Positions 9,390-18,104 of a DNA stretch of 64,000 nt are shown here, piece after piece. Below the pieces are notes generated by a model, which had not been told where the DNA came from, made no database searches, and saw only the letters and a program-made list of their open reading frames with translations. This stretch comes from an uncultured bacterium (GTDB lineage Bacteria; Actinomycetota; Coriobacteriia; Coriobacteriales; Coriobacteriaceae). Both the position numbers and the translations under genes were made by a program. Each line of letters starts with the position of its first letter. Position 1 is the first letter of the stretch. The DNA lies in the NCBI GenBank assembly GCA_905214465.1, contig CAJMMD010000011.1, positions 1 through 64,000 of the forward strand, read 5' to 3'.

Positions 9390-10001
9390 ATGATCGACAT
9401 TCTGGAGCGCGATGGCCTCTCCGTCGAGCTGCTCTCATCCCTTTCTTATAAAAGCGAGCTGGGGATATCGCTTAAGAAGAACCTGCATTATTTTGATCGG
9501 GACCTTCTGCTTGCTGAGCTCTTTAAAGCTAATGAGTGGTATCAAGGCCAAACGGCATTGGTTGACTTGCCTATAGACAGTCGAATTAAATCTCTTCAGT
9601 CTATCAAGCTTAAGTTGGACCGTTATTGGCCCGATCATCAAGTGCGTAAAGTCTTTAATGACCTGCTCGGCTTTCGATCCATTGTTGATTCTTATGATTC
9701 CGTTCTTGCGTTAAGCGGGTCTGTTTTTAAAGTCGTTAATCTGTCTGCTGGAAAAGCCATAGACGACGGTTATCGTGGCGTTCATCTCTATTATGTGCGT
9801 GAAGCTCGCTGTTATCCGGTAGAGCTTCAGTACAATACCTTCTTTGATAGGCAGTTAAATAACTGGCTTCACAAGTATTTGTATAAGAAGACCGCTGATT
9901 CGTCGATTGGTGCCTTCTTGCGAATGCGTTACGAGGCCGGTTTGATTCATGATGAAGCCGAGTTTAGAAGGGAGTTGGCTGATGCGCTATCTAGTTGCTA
10001 A
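9390..10001 (+). CDS. RelA/SpoT-domain nucleotidyltransferase (alarmone synthetase-like)
   Basis: The product is 203 aa with a single RelA/SpoT synthetase-like domain and no hydrolase, TGS or ACT domains. The family motifs are present: D91-x2-G-F-R96 (DLLGFR), GYRGVHL at 127-133 (like GYxSxH) and E145 in VELQYNT (like VEIQxRT). Known relatives transfer pyrophosphate from ATP to GTP/GDP or, in toxSAS toxins, to tRNA; which of these applies cannot be told. The Shine-Dalgarno site is GAGGGG. The gene lies 24 bases after rfbA and overlaps the next gene by 20 bases. It has mid-to-low GC, in sharp contrast to the rml genes on both sides, which suggests insertion into the operon. Confidence 0.75.
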   Translation: MIDILERDGLSVELLSSLSYKSELGISLKKNLHYFDRDLLLAELFKANEWYQGQTALVDLPIDSRIKSLQSIKLKLDRYWPDHQVRKVFNDLLGFRSIVDSYDSVLALSGSVFKVVNLSAGKAIDDGYRGVHLYYVREARCYPVELQYNTFFDRQLNNWLHKYLYKKTADSSIGAFLRMRYEAGLIHDEAEFRRELADALSSC

Positions 10002-10212
10002 GTGGTTTTCTAAGCAAGGTTCGCTGGTGATGGCCGTTAAGCCCGGCAAGGAGCTTGTCGAGATGATGCGAAGGGTGCAGGGTCGTTTTGGCACCTCTGA
10101 CCTTCAGCTCGTTACCATCAGTCGTCCTTCCGCATATGGCGAGTACGAACCGTTTGAGTTTGTCCATTCCGAAGAGCAGCTTGTAGCACGTCTTGAACAG
10201 CAAGCTGCTTAA
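9982..10212 (+). CDS. Small conserved protein partnered with the RelA-like gene (possibly DUF6718)
   Basis: The product is 76 aa starting at the ATG inside the last codons of the RelA-like gene (20-base overlap, other frame), which implies translational coupling. The sequence contains VTISRPSAYGEYEPFEFV, a block I associate, without certainty, with DUF6718 proteins of Firmicutes and Coriobacteria. It has no signal peptide or membrane segment, so it is probably cytoplasmic. The position could fit a partner or antitoxin of the upstream nucleotidyltransferase, but no function is known from the sequence. Codon use matches the upstream partner rather than rfbB, which starts 12 bases later. Confidence 0.7.
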   Translation: MRYLVAKWFSKQGSLVMAVKPGKELVEMMRRVQGRFGTSDLQLVTISRPSAYGEYEPFEFVHSEEQLVARLEQQAA

Positions 10213-10224
10213 ATAAGGAGAATA

Positions 10225-11244
10225 ATGTCTGAGATTTTTGAACCCAGGAACATCATCGTCACGGGCGGCTGCGGCTTCATCGGCAGCAACTTCGTCCACT
10301 ATGTCGTGGACAACCACCCCGAGGTGCACGTCACCGTCCTGGACAAGCTGACCTACGCCGGCAACCCCGAGAACATCGCGGGCCTGCCCTCCGACCGCGT
10401 GGAGCTCGTCGTGGGCGACATCTGCGACGCGGAGCTCCTGGACCGCATCGTCCCGGGCCACGACGCCATCGTGCACTATGCCGCCGAGTCCCATAACGAC
10501 AACTCCATCGCCGACCCCGAGCCGTTCCTGCGCACCAACGTCGAGGGCACCTTCCGCCTGCTGGAGGCCGTGAGGAAGTACGGCATCCGCTACCACCACG
10601 TCTCCACCGACGAGGTCTACGGCGACCTCGCGCTCGACGACCCCGCCAAGTTCACCGAGGAGACGCCGTATCGCCCGTCCTCGCCGTACTCGAGCACCAA
10701 GGCCAGCTCCGACATGCTCGTGCGCGCATGGACGCGTACCTACGGGCTTCGCGCCACGATCTCCAACTGCTCCAACAACTACGGCCCCTACCAGCACGTT
10801 GAGAAGTTCATCCCGCGCCAGATCACCAACATCATCGACGGCGTGCGCCCCAAGCTCTACGGCAAGGGCGAGAACGTCCGCGACTGGATCCACACCGAGG
10901 ACCATTCCTCGGCCGTCTGGGACATCCTCACGAAGGGCCGCATGGGGGAGACCTACCTCATCGGGGCTAATGGCGAGAAGAACAACATTACCGTGCTCCG
11001 TATGATCCTCGAGGCGATGGGAAAGGACCCCGAGGACTTCGACTGGGTCGCCGACCGCCCCGGCCACGACCGCCGCTACGCCATCGACAGCACGAAGCTC
11101 CAGCGCGAGCTCGGCTGGAGGCCGGCACACACCGACTTCGCCGAGGGCCTGAAGGCCACCATCGACTGGTACGTCGAGAACGAGTCCTGGTGGCGCCCGG
11201 CCAAGGAGGCCACCGAGGCCAGGTACCGCGCACAGGGGCAGTAG
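10225..11244 (+). CDS. rfbB: dTDP-glucose 4,6-dehydratase
   Basis: The product (339 aa) is a short-chain dehydrogenase-type enzyme that converts dTDP-glucose to dTDP-4-keto-6-deoxyglucose using bound NAD. The N-terminal glycine motif VTGGCGFIGSNF, the STDEVYGD block and the catalytic YSSTKAS (YxxxK) are present. AAGGAG lies just before the ATG. It is the second rhamnose step, GC rich, and followed 12 bases later by the rfbC-rfbD fusion. Confidence 0.95.
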   Translation: MSEIFEPRNIIVTGGCGFIGSNFVHYVVDNHPEVHVTVLDKLTYAGNPENIAGLPSDRVELVVGDICDAELLDRIVPGHDAIVHYAAESHNDNSIADPEPFLRTNVEGTFRLLEAVRKYGIRYHHVSTDEVYGDLALDDPAKFTEETPYRPSSPYSSTKASSDMLVRAWTRTYGLRATISNCSNNYGPYQHVEKFIPRQITNIIDGVRPKLYGKGENVRDWIHTEDHSSAVWDILTKGRMGETYLIGANGEKNNITVLRMILEAMGKDPEDFDWVADRPGHDRRYAIDSTKLQRELGWRPAHTDFAEGLKATIDWYVENESWWRPAKEATEARYRAQGQ

Positions 11245-11256
11245 GAGGGGAGAGAC

Positions 11257-12717
11257 ATGGCTGACATCGCATTCGAGAAGGACCTCGCCGTCACCGAGAC
11301 CGGCATCGGGGGCCTCAAGGTCGTCGACCTCGCCGTCCACGGCGACTCGCGCGGCTGGTTCAAGGAGAACTGGCAGCGCGCCAAGATGTGCGCGCTCGGG
11401 ATCCCCGACCTCCGCGTCGTCCAGAACAACATCTCCTACAACGACAGCCGCGGCGTCACCCGCGGCATCCACGCGGAGCCCTGGGACAAGTTCATCTCCG
11501 TGGCCCGCGGCTCGGTCTTCGGCGCCTGGGTGGACCTGCGCGAGGGAAGCGAGACCTTCGGCAGGGTGTTCACCTGCACGCTCGACCCGAGCAAGGCCAT
11601 CTACGTCCCGCGCGGCGTGGGCAACTCCTTCCAGGCCCTGGAGGACGGCACCGCCTACACCTACCTGGTGGACGCCCACTGGTCGCTGGAGCTCAAGAAG
11701 ACGTACACCTTCGTGAACCTCGCCGACCCGGAGCTCGCCATCGAGTGGCCCATCCCGCTGGCCGAGGCCACCGTCTCCGAGGCCGACCTCAACCACCCGA
11801 TGCTCGCCGACGTCGTCCCCATGGCGCCCAGGCGCACTCTCGTCACCGGCTGCAACGGCCAGCTGGGCCGCGCGGTCCGCGCGCTGGCGGAGGAGCGCGG
11901 CGTCGCCAAGGACTTCGACTTCTGCGACATCGACACCTTCGACATGTCCGACCCGGACGCCTACGCGCAGTACGACTGGTCGCTCTACGGCACCGTGATC
12001 AACTGCGGCGCCTACACGGCCGTGGATAAAGCGGAGACCCCCGAGGGCCGTGTCATCGCCTGGAAGGCCAACGCGACCGGCCCCGCCCTTCTCGCCCGCA
12101 CCTGCGCCGGGCACGGGATCACGCTCGTCCACGTGTCCTCCGACTACGTCTTCGACGGCACCGCCGAGGTCCACACGGAGGACGAGCCCCTCAGCCCGCT
12201 GTCCGTCTATGGCCAGACCAAGGCCGCCGGCGACATCGCCGTTGCCGGGTGCCCGCGCCACTACATCATGCGCAGCTCTTGGGTCATCGGCGAGGGCCAC
12301 AACTTCGTCAAGACCATGAAGGGGCTGTCCGACCGCGTCGCCGACCCGGAGGACAAGCTGGAGCAGGTCACCGTCGTGGACGACCAGCTGGGCCGCCTGA
12401 CCTTCACGCGCGACATGGCCGAGGCCATCTTCCATGTGCTGGGGACGCACGCCCCCTACGGAACCTACGACTGCACCGGCTCCGGCGCCGTCAAGTCCTG
12501 GGCCGACATCGCCCGCTCCGTCTTCGATGCCGCCAACGGCAACGGCGACGGGGTCGTGCCGGTATCGACCGCCGACTACTACGCCAGCGCCGAGGGCCCC
12601 ATCGCACCGCGCCCGGTGCACTCCGCGCTCGACCTTTCCAAGCTCGAGTCTACCGGCTTCCACATGCCCGACTGGGAGGAAGAGCTGGTGGAGTACCTTG
12701 AGGAGCTGATGCGGTGA
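11257..12717 (+). CDS. rfbCD: Bifunctional dTDP-4-dehydrorhamnose 3,5-epimerase / reductase (RmlC-RmlD fusion)
   Basis: The product (486 aa) fuses two enzymes. Residues 1-185 are an RmlC cupin (RGIHAEPWDKFISV, VYVPRGVGNSFQ-type core). Residues 189-486 are an RmlD reductase with LVTGCNGQLGRA as the NAD(P)-binding motif, VSSDYVFDG and the catalytic YGQTKAAGD. Together they turn dTDP-4-keto-6-deoxyglucose into dTDP-L-rhamnose, completing the pathway begun by rfbA and rfbB. Fused RmlC-RmlD is known in some actinobacteria. The stop codon shares one base with the ATG of the next glycosyltransferase (TGATG). Confidence 0.93.
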   Translation: MADIAFEKDLAVTETGIGGLKVVDLAVHGDSRGWFKENWQRAKMCALGIPDLRVVQNNISYNDSRGVTRGIHAEPWDKFISVARGSVFGAWVDLREGSETFGRVFTCTLDPSKAIYVPRGVGNSFQALEDGTAYTYLVDAHWSLELKKTYTFVNLADPELAIEWPIPLAEATVSEADLNHPMLADVVPMAPRRTLVTGCNGQLGRAVRALAEERGVAKDFDFCDIDTFDMSDPDAYAQYDWSLYGTVINCGAYTAVDKAETPEGRVIAWKANATGPALLARTCAGHGITLVHVSSDYVFDGTAEVHTEDEPLSPLSVYGQTKAAGDIAVAGCPRHYIMRSSWVIGEGHNFVKTMKGLSDRVADPEDKLEQVTVVDDQLGRLTFTRDMAEAIFHVLGTHAPYGTYDCTGSGAVKSWADIARSVFDAANGNGDGVVPVSTADYYASAEGPIAPRPVHSALDLSKLESTGFHMPDWEEELVEYLEELMR

Positions 12718-13511
12718 TGTCTGCACGCCACACTTTCGCAGTATGCGCGTATGGCCAGAGCCCATATTTAAAAGAATGCCTTGATTCTCTCAAGGCGCAA
12801 AACAATGAACGCAGCGATATTTTTATTGCAACTTCAACCCCAAGTGAGTGGTTGGATGATCTCGCTTCTCTTTATGGGGTGCGGGTGTTTGTAAATGAAG
12901 GCGAGTCGGGAATTGGTCAAGACTGGTCTTTTGCTTATTCCTGTGCAAATACGCCTTTCGTCACAATTGCCCATCAGGATGATGTATATTCACCCGATTA
13001 TGCCTCATCTGCGGTTTCGTCCCTTTTAAGTGACCAGCGATCGCTGATTTATTTTTGTGATTACGGAGAGATCCGGGAAGGCAATATTGTCGATAAGAAC
13101 TCGCTGCTATTTATCAAACGAATACTGTTATCACCACTAAAAAATCCAAATAATTCAGCTAGCCGAACGGCGAAGCGGGCGGTGCTTCGATTCGGTTCTG
13201 CAATTTGTTGTCCTGCGGTAACATATAATGTTGACAATTGCCCTAATCCTCCATTTGTTATTGGTATGAAGTCGAATCTTGACTGGGCAACTTGGGAGAG
13301 GCTGTCGAATCTCGAGGGATCGTTTTTATACGACGCCGATAGGATCTTAATGCATCATCGTATTCATCTTGGCTCTGCTACATCTGAGCTTATTGCTGAT
13401 AAGTCACGTGATGTCGAAGACCTTGAAATGCTAAAGCGATTCTGGCCAGATTCTGTTGCCAAGGTAATTGAAATGATTTATGCAAGGGGAACAAAAAGCA
13501 ATGAGCTCTGA
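12717..13511 (+). CDS. Family 2-type glycosyltransferase
   Basis: The 264-aa product has the GT-A start FAVCAYGQSPYLKECLDSL, and HQDDVYSPDY supplies the DxD-like metal site. It would add a sugar, perhaps rhamnose given the operon, to a lipid-linked wall glycan on the inner membrane face. The ATG overlaps the rfbCD stop by one base, and the 3' end overlaps the next gene by 11 bases. Base composition drops sharply to AT rich from this gene on, marking the start of the variable part of the locus. Donor and acceptor cannot be told. Confidence 0.8.
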   Translation: MSARHTFAVCAYGQSPYLKECLDSLKAQNNERSDIFIATSTPSEWLDDLASLYGVRVFVNEGESGIGQDWSFAYSCANTPFVTIAHQDDVYSPDYASSAVSSLLSDQRSLIYFCDYGEIREGNIVDKNSLLFIKRILLSPLKNPNNSASRTAKRAVLRFGSAICCPAVTYNVDNCPNPPFVIGMKSNLDWATWERLSNLEGSFLYDADRILMHHRIHLGSATSELIADKSRDVEDLEMLKRFWPDSVAKVIEMIYARGTKSNEL

Positions 13512-14493
13512 GTTTAACGCGAAAAAAGTCTCTGTCTTGATTCCTGTCTACAACTCTCAGGCATACATCTCTCGTTGTTTGGATAGCATAATTGCGCAAA
13601 CTTATAGCGAATGGGAGATTGTATGTATTGATGACGGCTCCAGCGATAGCTCTCCTTTGATTCTCGACGAATATCGTAGTCGGTATCCCGATAAAATCAT
13701 TGTCGAGCACAGATCTAATGAAGGGGTTGCAGCCGCGCGCAATCGAGCTATCGCTCTTGCAACTGGTGAATACTTGGTATTTGCTGATAATGACGATTGG
13801 CTTGATGTCGACTACATCGACACGCTCCTTACAGCTGCCTTAAACTCCGGGGCAGATGTTGTTTGCAGCGGATATAAGCGCCCCAATAATAATGGTGACA
13901 TTTTATTTTCAACTTCGCCTAAACCCGATACTGAATGGGGACCATATGTTGTTGAGGCCGCCTGGGCAAAGATATACCGAACAGATTATGTTCGAAAAAA
14001 TCATCTTTGTTTTTTAGACACTAATATTGGCGAAGATTTATATTTTTCAATTCCTGCTATCGAGCTAACAAATAATATTCAGATTATTAGCTACTGCGGT
14101 TACAACTGGTTTTTTAATGAGAGCAGTGTTTCTAATACAAAACACCGCAGCTCTGATTCTCTGCTCTTTGAAGAAACTCTTAATAAAATCATACTCATGC
14201 TTAAGGCCAGAGGGCTCTTTCAAAGGCCAATTTTAATTCACTATATCATTAGACTTATTGTTTGGTTTCTGTTCTACACGGGCAAGAGTGACGGTGTTCA
14301 GAAAGCAAGAATCAACTATGATCACTATGTAAACTGGTTAGATTCAGAAGTTGTCGGATGGCGCCATGAATCGTTCGCTTCTTGCCAACACCCAACGGGG
14401 GACGCTATAAAGAATCGTTTAGCAGTCTGGCTTTTCGTGCGACATCCAAGATTGTTTGGCTGCATCCTTCATGTTTACGTTGGGTATTTTTAA
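13501..14493 (+). CDS. Family 2 glycosyltransferase
   Basis: The product (330 aa) is a typical GT2 enzyme: VSVLIPVYNSQAYISRCLDSI at the N-terminus (residues about 10-30), CIDDGSSD, NEGVAAARNRA and the DxD-type FADNDDW. The ATG at 13501 is preferred over 13480 because AAGGGGA lies 10 bases before it. It overlaps the previous glycosyltransferase by 11 bases, so the pair is co-translated. It probably extends the surface polysaccharide; its sugar is unknown. Confidence 0.85.
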   Translation: MSSEFNAKKVSVLIPVYNSQAYISRCLDSIIAQTYSEWEIVCIDDGSSDSSPLILDEYRSRYPDKIIVEHRSNEGVAAARNRAIALATGEYLVFADNDDWLDVDYIDTLLTAALNSGADVVCSGYKRPNNNGDILFSTSPKPDTEWGPYVVEAAWAKIYRTDYVRKNHLCFLDTNIGEDLYFSIPAIELTNNIQIISYCGYNWFFNESSVSNTKHRSSDSLLFEETLNKIILMLKARGLFQRPILIHYIIRLIVWFLFYTGKSDGVQKARINYDHYVNWLDSEVVGWRHESFASCQHPTGDAIKNRLAVWLFVRHPRLFGCILHVYVGYF

Positions 14494-14863
14494 AAAAGTG
14501 CGAGGCCTTGAAGATGAGGCTGCTCTATTGTGACCAAGGCACAGCGACCAGTTGGGCGCTTGCGAGCTAAGCTATGTCAAGCTCGGGAACCTGCTTCCCA
14601 AGGCTGCCAGGCTCAGTTTCGACTGATTCTTCCCGGTCGACCTTGCACTTCCGATGCCGCACGTGTGCTCCGAGCCCTGTGCCGCGATTGGCTTCTCGCC
14701 GCCAAGCGCGCTTCTTCGGGACGATACTCGGCGAAGGGACAGCGCTCCGCGATGCCCTGTAAGGCCTCGCCGACGGCACCGCGGAGCGCTGCTGGGCTCC
14801 TACGGTATGAAACGTCTCCGAACCTGAACCCATCGAAACATGTCACTACCATTCCTTTGACTT
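14494..14863. other. Gap with a GC-rich degenerate patch
   Basis: No convincing gene lies here. Bases about 14570-14800 are clearly GC richer than the AT-rich glycosyltransferase genes on both sides and have short open frames on both strands, none with a ribosome site or recognisable domain. It may be the eroded remains of a gene or insertion element; no terminal repeats could be found. Confidence 0.4.
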
Positions 14864-14912
14864 GAAAAACGTCTTCCCCAGCGGCCCGAAAGTGGCTGCG
14901 GGGGAAGACGTT
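14864..14912 (-). terminator. Terminator of the minus-strand glycosyltransferase-flippase pair
   Basis: A perfect 12-bp inverted repeat (AACGTCTTCCCC with GGGGAAGACGTT) around a GC-rich loop. Read on the minus strand it ends in five Ts, so it closes transcription coming from 17,199. Confidence 0.8.
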
Positions 14913-14977
14913 CGGCTATCCGCGGGAACGGCCCATCTGTTCAATGTATTCGGCTGAGATTGGAAGTCAACACCTAG

Positions 14978-15946
14978 TTAATGCTTGCCAAGAGTTAACC
15001 CATATTCATCCTTGAGCCTTTCATTGATCATATCGATGGGATATGTGTTCTTGCCGTCTCCTTGGTCTTGCCAGACCGAATGGCCAGTAAAGCCCTGCCA
15101 GCAATGGATATAGTACATTGATTTTTCCGAACGCAGCTCGGTCTGTCCTGTCAACGGTGAATTCGGAGCGAGAGGATCATCAAAATCATATCCTCGATGA
15201 ACAATTTCATCAAACCAATACGCTCCAATATCTCCTAGGTCTTCGTATGCGCCGAAATAGATAGAGTCTTCTGCAAGTTCTTTAGCAATCTTCACATTTA
15301 GAAGGCAGCACCATTCGTTGATTCTGCAGGATCTTTTTTCATATTTGAAGCGATGGATATCTTTGAGCGTGTCAGCGCAGTACGTTATCGGCCATCTCGA
15401 GTTACTGGGAAGCTTGTGATTGGCAATCTCGGCAGGGCAACACCTATTGCTGAGGGGGCACCTCCAGCACTGTCCAAGATCACCAATGATAGCTGTGTTG
15501 TTAGTTATGGAATTAAGATACTTTGCAACAATATCTCCGGTAAATTGAACATCATCGTGAATCAATAGTACGTACTCTTTGTCGGTATTGTCCAACGCAT
15601 ATTGATACCGCATGTCCTCACGTTTGACTATATTGGGATTTACCCCCCTAAGGCGATAAAGAACATACATAATTCGATTGTGAAACTTGTTGAGTGAATC
15701 TGCTGAAAAATAATGAATGCCACAGTTGTTGGAATTTATATGCAGCTTAATATTGATTGGATTCATTGCTTCGAGGAATGCGGGATCTTGATACTTTTTA
15801 ATCGTTTCAAGTCCTGAACAATCATCTTGAATATAGATCGTGTCTATATGTTGGCCGCAATACTTTTTTAAAGTTAGCAGGGTGTAAATTAAACTCTCTG
15901 GTTTTTTATACGATTGAATTGCAACATCAATCTTTTCAACATTCAT
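14978..15946 (-). CDS. Glycosyltransferase-like protein (GT-A fold)
   Basis: The product is about 322 aa. It begins VDVAIQSYK-like (IDVAIQSYKKPESL), with YIQDDCSG and LLIHDDVQF in the places where GT2 enzymes have their nucleotide and metal motifs, followed by a long Cys-rich middle (CWRCPLSNRCC). The start at 15946 is chosen because AAAGG lies about 8 bases before it. A start at 15961 would overlap the flippase stop as ATGA and is also possible. It is probably a wall-glycan glycosyltransferase paired with the flippase just upstream; its substrate is unknown. AT rich. Confidence 0.65.
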   Translation of the reverse strand: MNVEKIDVAIQSYKKPESLIYTLLTLKKYCGQHIDTIYIQDDCSGLETIKKYQDPAFLEAMNPINIKLHINSNNCGIHYFSADSLNKFHNRIMYVLYRLRGVNPNIVKREDMRYQYALDNTDKEYVLLIHDDVQFTGDIVAKYLNSITNNTAIIGDLGQCWRCPLSNRCCPAEIANHKLPSNSRWPITYCADTLKDIHRFKYEKRSCRINEWCCLLNVKIAKELAEDSIYFGAYEDLGDIGAYWFDEIVHRGYDFDDPLAPNSPLTGQTELRSEKSMYYIHCWQGFTGHSVWQDQGDGKNTYPIDMINERLKDEYGLTLGKH

Positions 15947-15957
15947 ACTGTTGCCTT

Positions 15958-17199
15958 TCATTTTGATGGCCATTGCGATAATCGCGTTTTGATCGAAACT
16001 ATACTAATCATTATTCCGATTGCATATGAAATGGAAATAATGATACTGATGCTATTTGAGTCCTGATTTAGTAATAATCCAGTGGCCAATACGCTGCAAC
16101 AAACCGGAGTAAAACTTGCGGCTATTGTACCTATGGTGTCTTTCATCAATATAAGTACGTCAACCAAAAAATATAGGCAGGCGTTTGTTGTGGCAACGGC
16201 TAACGCTCCATATAAAAGATTTGAATGAATTGAAATGCTGGGTGAGTATAAAAGCGACAAGGCAAACGACCCGAGAAAAGCGGAAGCAAGACAGCCTGCT
16301 ATCAATAGAAGGAGAATAATTGCAATTATTTTATTTAGTAATTGTGAAATCCAGTCTTTATCGTGCACCCGCAATGCATCAGAAATTGGTTTATATAAAG
16401 GTGCATACAAGTAGTTTGCAATTGCTTGAATAACAACGGTGGGAGTTGCTACTGCTGCGTATACGCCAAGAAGTTCATTGCCGTATCTTAAGGCATAGGA
16501 CTGCCGCGTTTGACTTACTACTAGCGAAATAAGAAGGCAAGAAATAAATCCAGGGAAACAGGTTCGAGCAATTCGTTTAATTTGGCAGACATTGTAGACG
16601 GCATGAGCTTGGGTGAATCTATTTGCTATTCTTCTATCATAAAAGATAACAACGAAAAGTGTGGTTAACGTCATTAGGATGATGCTGTTAAGTAGTGTAT
16701 GAAATACAGATAAACCTATGCTGAATGATGCGACGATTAATACTCCACGTGCCATTTGGGATTTTCCCGCAATATCAAGGCGATCATTTCGTTGAAAAAT
16801 GCCCTGATACACATCAATAAAAGTTTCAATTATTTTAAATATAATATACATTATTGTTGTAGGGTAATTTGCAATATCTACAGTGAACAATGTGTAAATT
16901 AGGCTGACAAGCAGACCCGCAGCACTGCATATAACTTTAAATCCAACAAAATCAGCCGCAGAATACTCCGTTTCCTTGCAGCCAACTTGCACAGGACGAG
17001 TTTTGAAAAAAACAATAGTGGAAGTGATGTTTCCAACTGCCATAGCTACCGCTAGAGAACCTGAATCAGAATAGCTTGTCGACAGCCTAACAACGAGTAC
17101 CGTGGTCAACCATGTGCATACAAGATAGAAAAAAGACCCGATAGAATTCCAGAGCATGTTTTCTTTCAATGAAAGTGGCTGGTTTTTTTCTGCCTCCAT
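15958..17199 (-). CDS. Oligosaccharide flippase (Wzx/MATE-like)
   Basis: The product (413 aa) is almost entirely hydrophobic, with about 12 predicted membrane segments starting at NSIGSFFYLVCTWL. The layout and length fit the polysaccharide transport (Wzx) family of the MOP superfamily, which moves undecaprenyl-linked repeat units across the membrane. No charged motif proves the family. It is transcribed with the downstream glycosyltransferase and diverges from the polyprenol glycosyltransferase at 17,407. The presence of both a flippase and an ABC exporter in this locus suggests more than one surface glycan. Confidence 0.75.
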   Translation of the reverse strand: MEAEKNQPLSLKENMLWNSIGSFFYLVCTWLTTVLVVRLSTSYSDSGSLAVAMAVGNITSTIVFFKTRPVQVGCKETEYSAADFVGFKVICSAAGLLVSLIYTLFTVDIANYPTTIMYIIFKIIETFIDVYQGIFQRNDRLDIAGKSQMARGVLIVASFSIGLSVFHTLLNSIILMTLTTLFVVIFYDRRIANRFTQAHAVYNVCQIKRIARTCFPGFISCLLISLVVSQTRQSYALRYGNELLGVYAAVATPTVVIQAIANYLYAPLYKPISDALRVHDKDWISQLLNKIIAIILLLLIAGCLASAFLGSFALSLLYSPSISIHSNLLYGALAVATTNACLYFLVDVLILMKDTIGTIAASFTPVCCSVLATGLLLNQDSNSISIIISISYAIGIMISIVSIKTRLSQWPSK

Positions 17200-17406
17200 T
17201 AATTACTCCTAGCAATTAATTTGATTTCGAATCAATCGTTGTATCTAAGTCTTAAAATAGAGTCTAAATATAACTCAGACGCATGTCTTTGGTTGGTTGA
17301 TTTACGAAGTCCTTATGCAGGATGTAAATTCGCGGATATGTGTATCGGTGCTGATTTCTTGCACTAAAATATACATGTTCAATTAAGACATCGAGAATGG
17401 ATTTGC

Positions 17407-18099
17407 GTGTCCTATAGTCCAAGAACCATTGTTGCCATTCCGGCATATAATGAGGAAGAGTGCATAGAAAACACTATAATTGAGCTTAGACAGGTCGCGC
17501 CTAAGTTCGATTTTGTAGTTATTAATGACGGATCTCATGATCGCACGCTTTCTATCTGCAAGAAAATCGGCTGCAATATTATAGATATGCCTATTAACTG
17601 CGGCTTGACTGTTGGATTTCAGACTGCGGCTCGATATGCCCTCGACCATGGATATGACTATATGATCCAATTTGATGCCGACGGACAACATCGTCCGGAG
17701 TATTTGGCTGCTCTTGTTGAGAAGGCGGAAAATACTGGTTCCGATATCGTTATCGGTTCTAGGTTTCTGACTGTGCGCAAAGATAAGTCGATGCGCATGG
17801 TGGGCTCACGTATGATTACCGTCTTGATAAAGATGCTGACCGGTCGACGTATCAGCGATCCCACCTCGGGTTTCAGGTTGTTTGGTCGTTCCGTGCTCGA
17901 TCGATATTACTACGACAATACTCTTAATCCCGAGCCAGAATCGATTGCTTTGTTTTTAAAGCAGGGCTATTCGGTCTCCGAAGTCCAGGTAACAATGCGT
18001 GAACGTCAGGGTGGCGAGAGCTATTTAAACCCAGTTAAGTCGATGCAGTATATGCTTAGGGTTTTCGCTACGTTGCTGATAGTTCAATGGTTTAGGTGA
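17407..18099 (+). CDS. Polyprenol-phosphate glycosyltransferase, DPM1-like GT2
   Basis: The 230-aa product has the DPM1 pattern: IVAIPAYNEEECIENTI, VVINDGSHDRT, the metal-binding QFDADGQHRPE (DxD) and a SDPTSGFRLFGR block. It lacks the C-terminal membrane helices some relatives carry. Such enzymes load a sugar onto a polyprenyl phosphate for use by membrane glycosyltransferases on the outer face. The GTG start has only a weak ribosome site. The next gene, a DUF2304 protein, starts at the stop codon, a pairing commonly seen for this family. Confidence 0.85.
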   Translation: MSYSPRTIVAIPAYNEEECIENTIIELRQVAPKFDFVVINDGSHDRTLSICKKIGCNIIDMPINCGLTVGFQTAARYALDHGYDYMIQFDADGQHRPEYLAALVEKAENTGSDIVIGSRFLTVRKDKSMRMVGSRMITVLIKMLTGRRISDPTSGFRLFGRSVLDRYYYDNTLNPEPESIALFLKQGYSVSEVQVTMRERQGGESYLNPVKSMQYMLRVFATLLIVQWFR

Positions 18100-18104
18100 T
18101 TATT

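Noticed and set aside
9991..12765. A 924-codon minus-strand frame over rfbB and rfbCD
   Set aside because: It is opposite two clearly recognised enzymes, and its composition is that of antisense GC-rich codons.
14530..14865. A 111-codon plus-strand frame in the glycosyltransferase gap
   Set aside because: No ribosome site or domain, and codon use is unlike either neighbouring style; treated as degenerate sequence.
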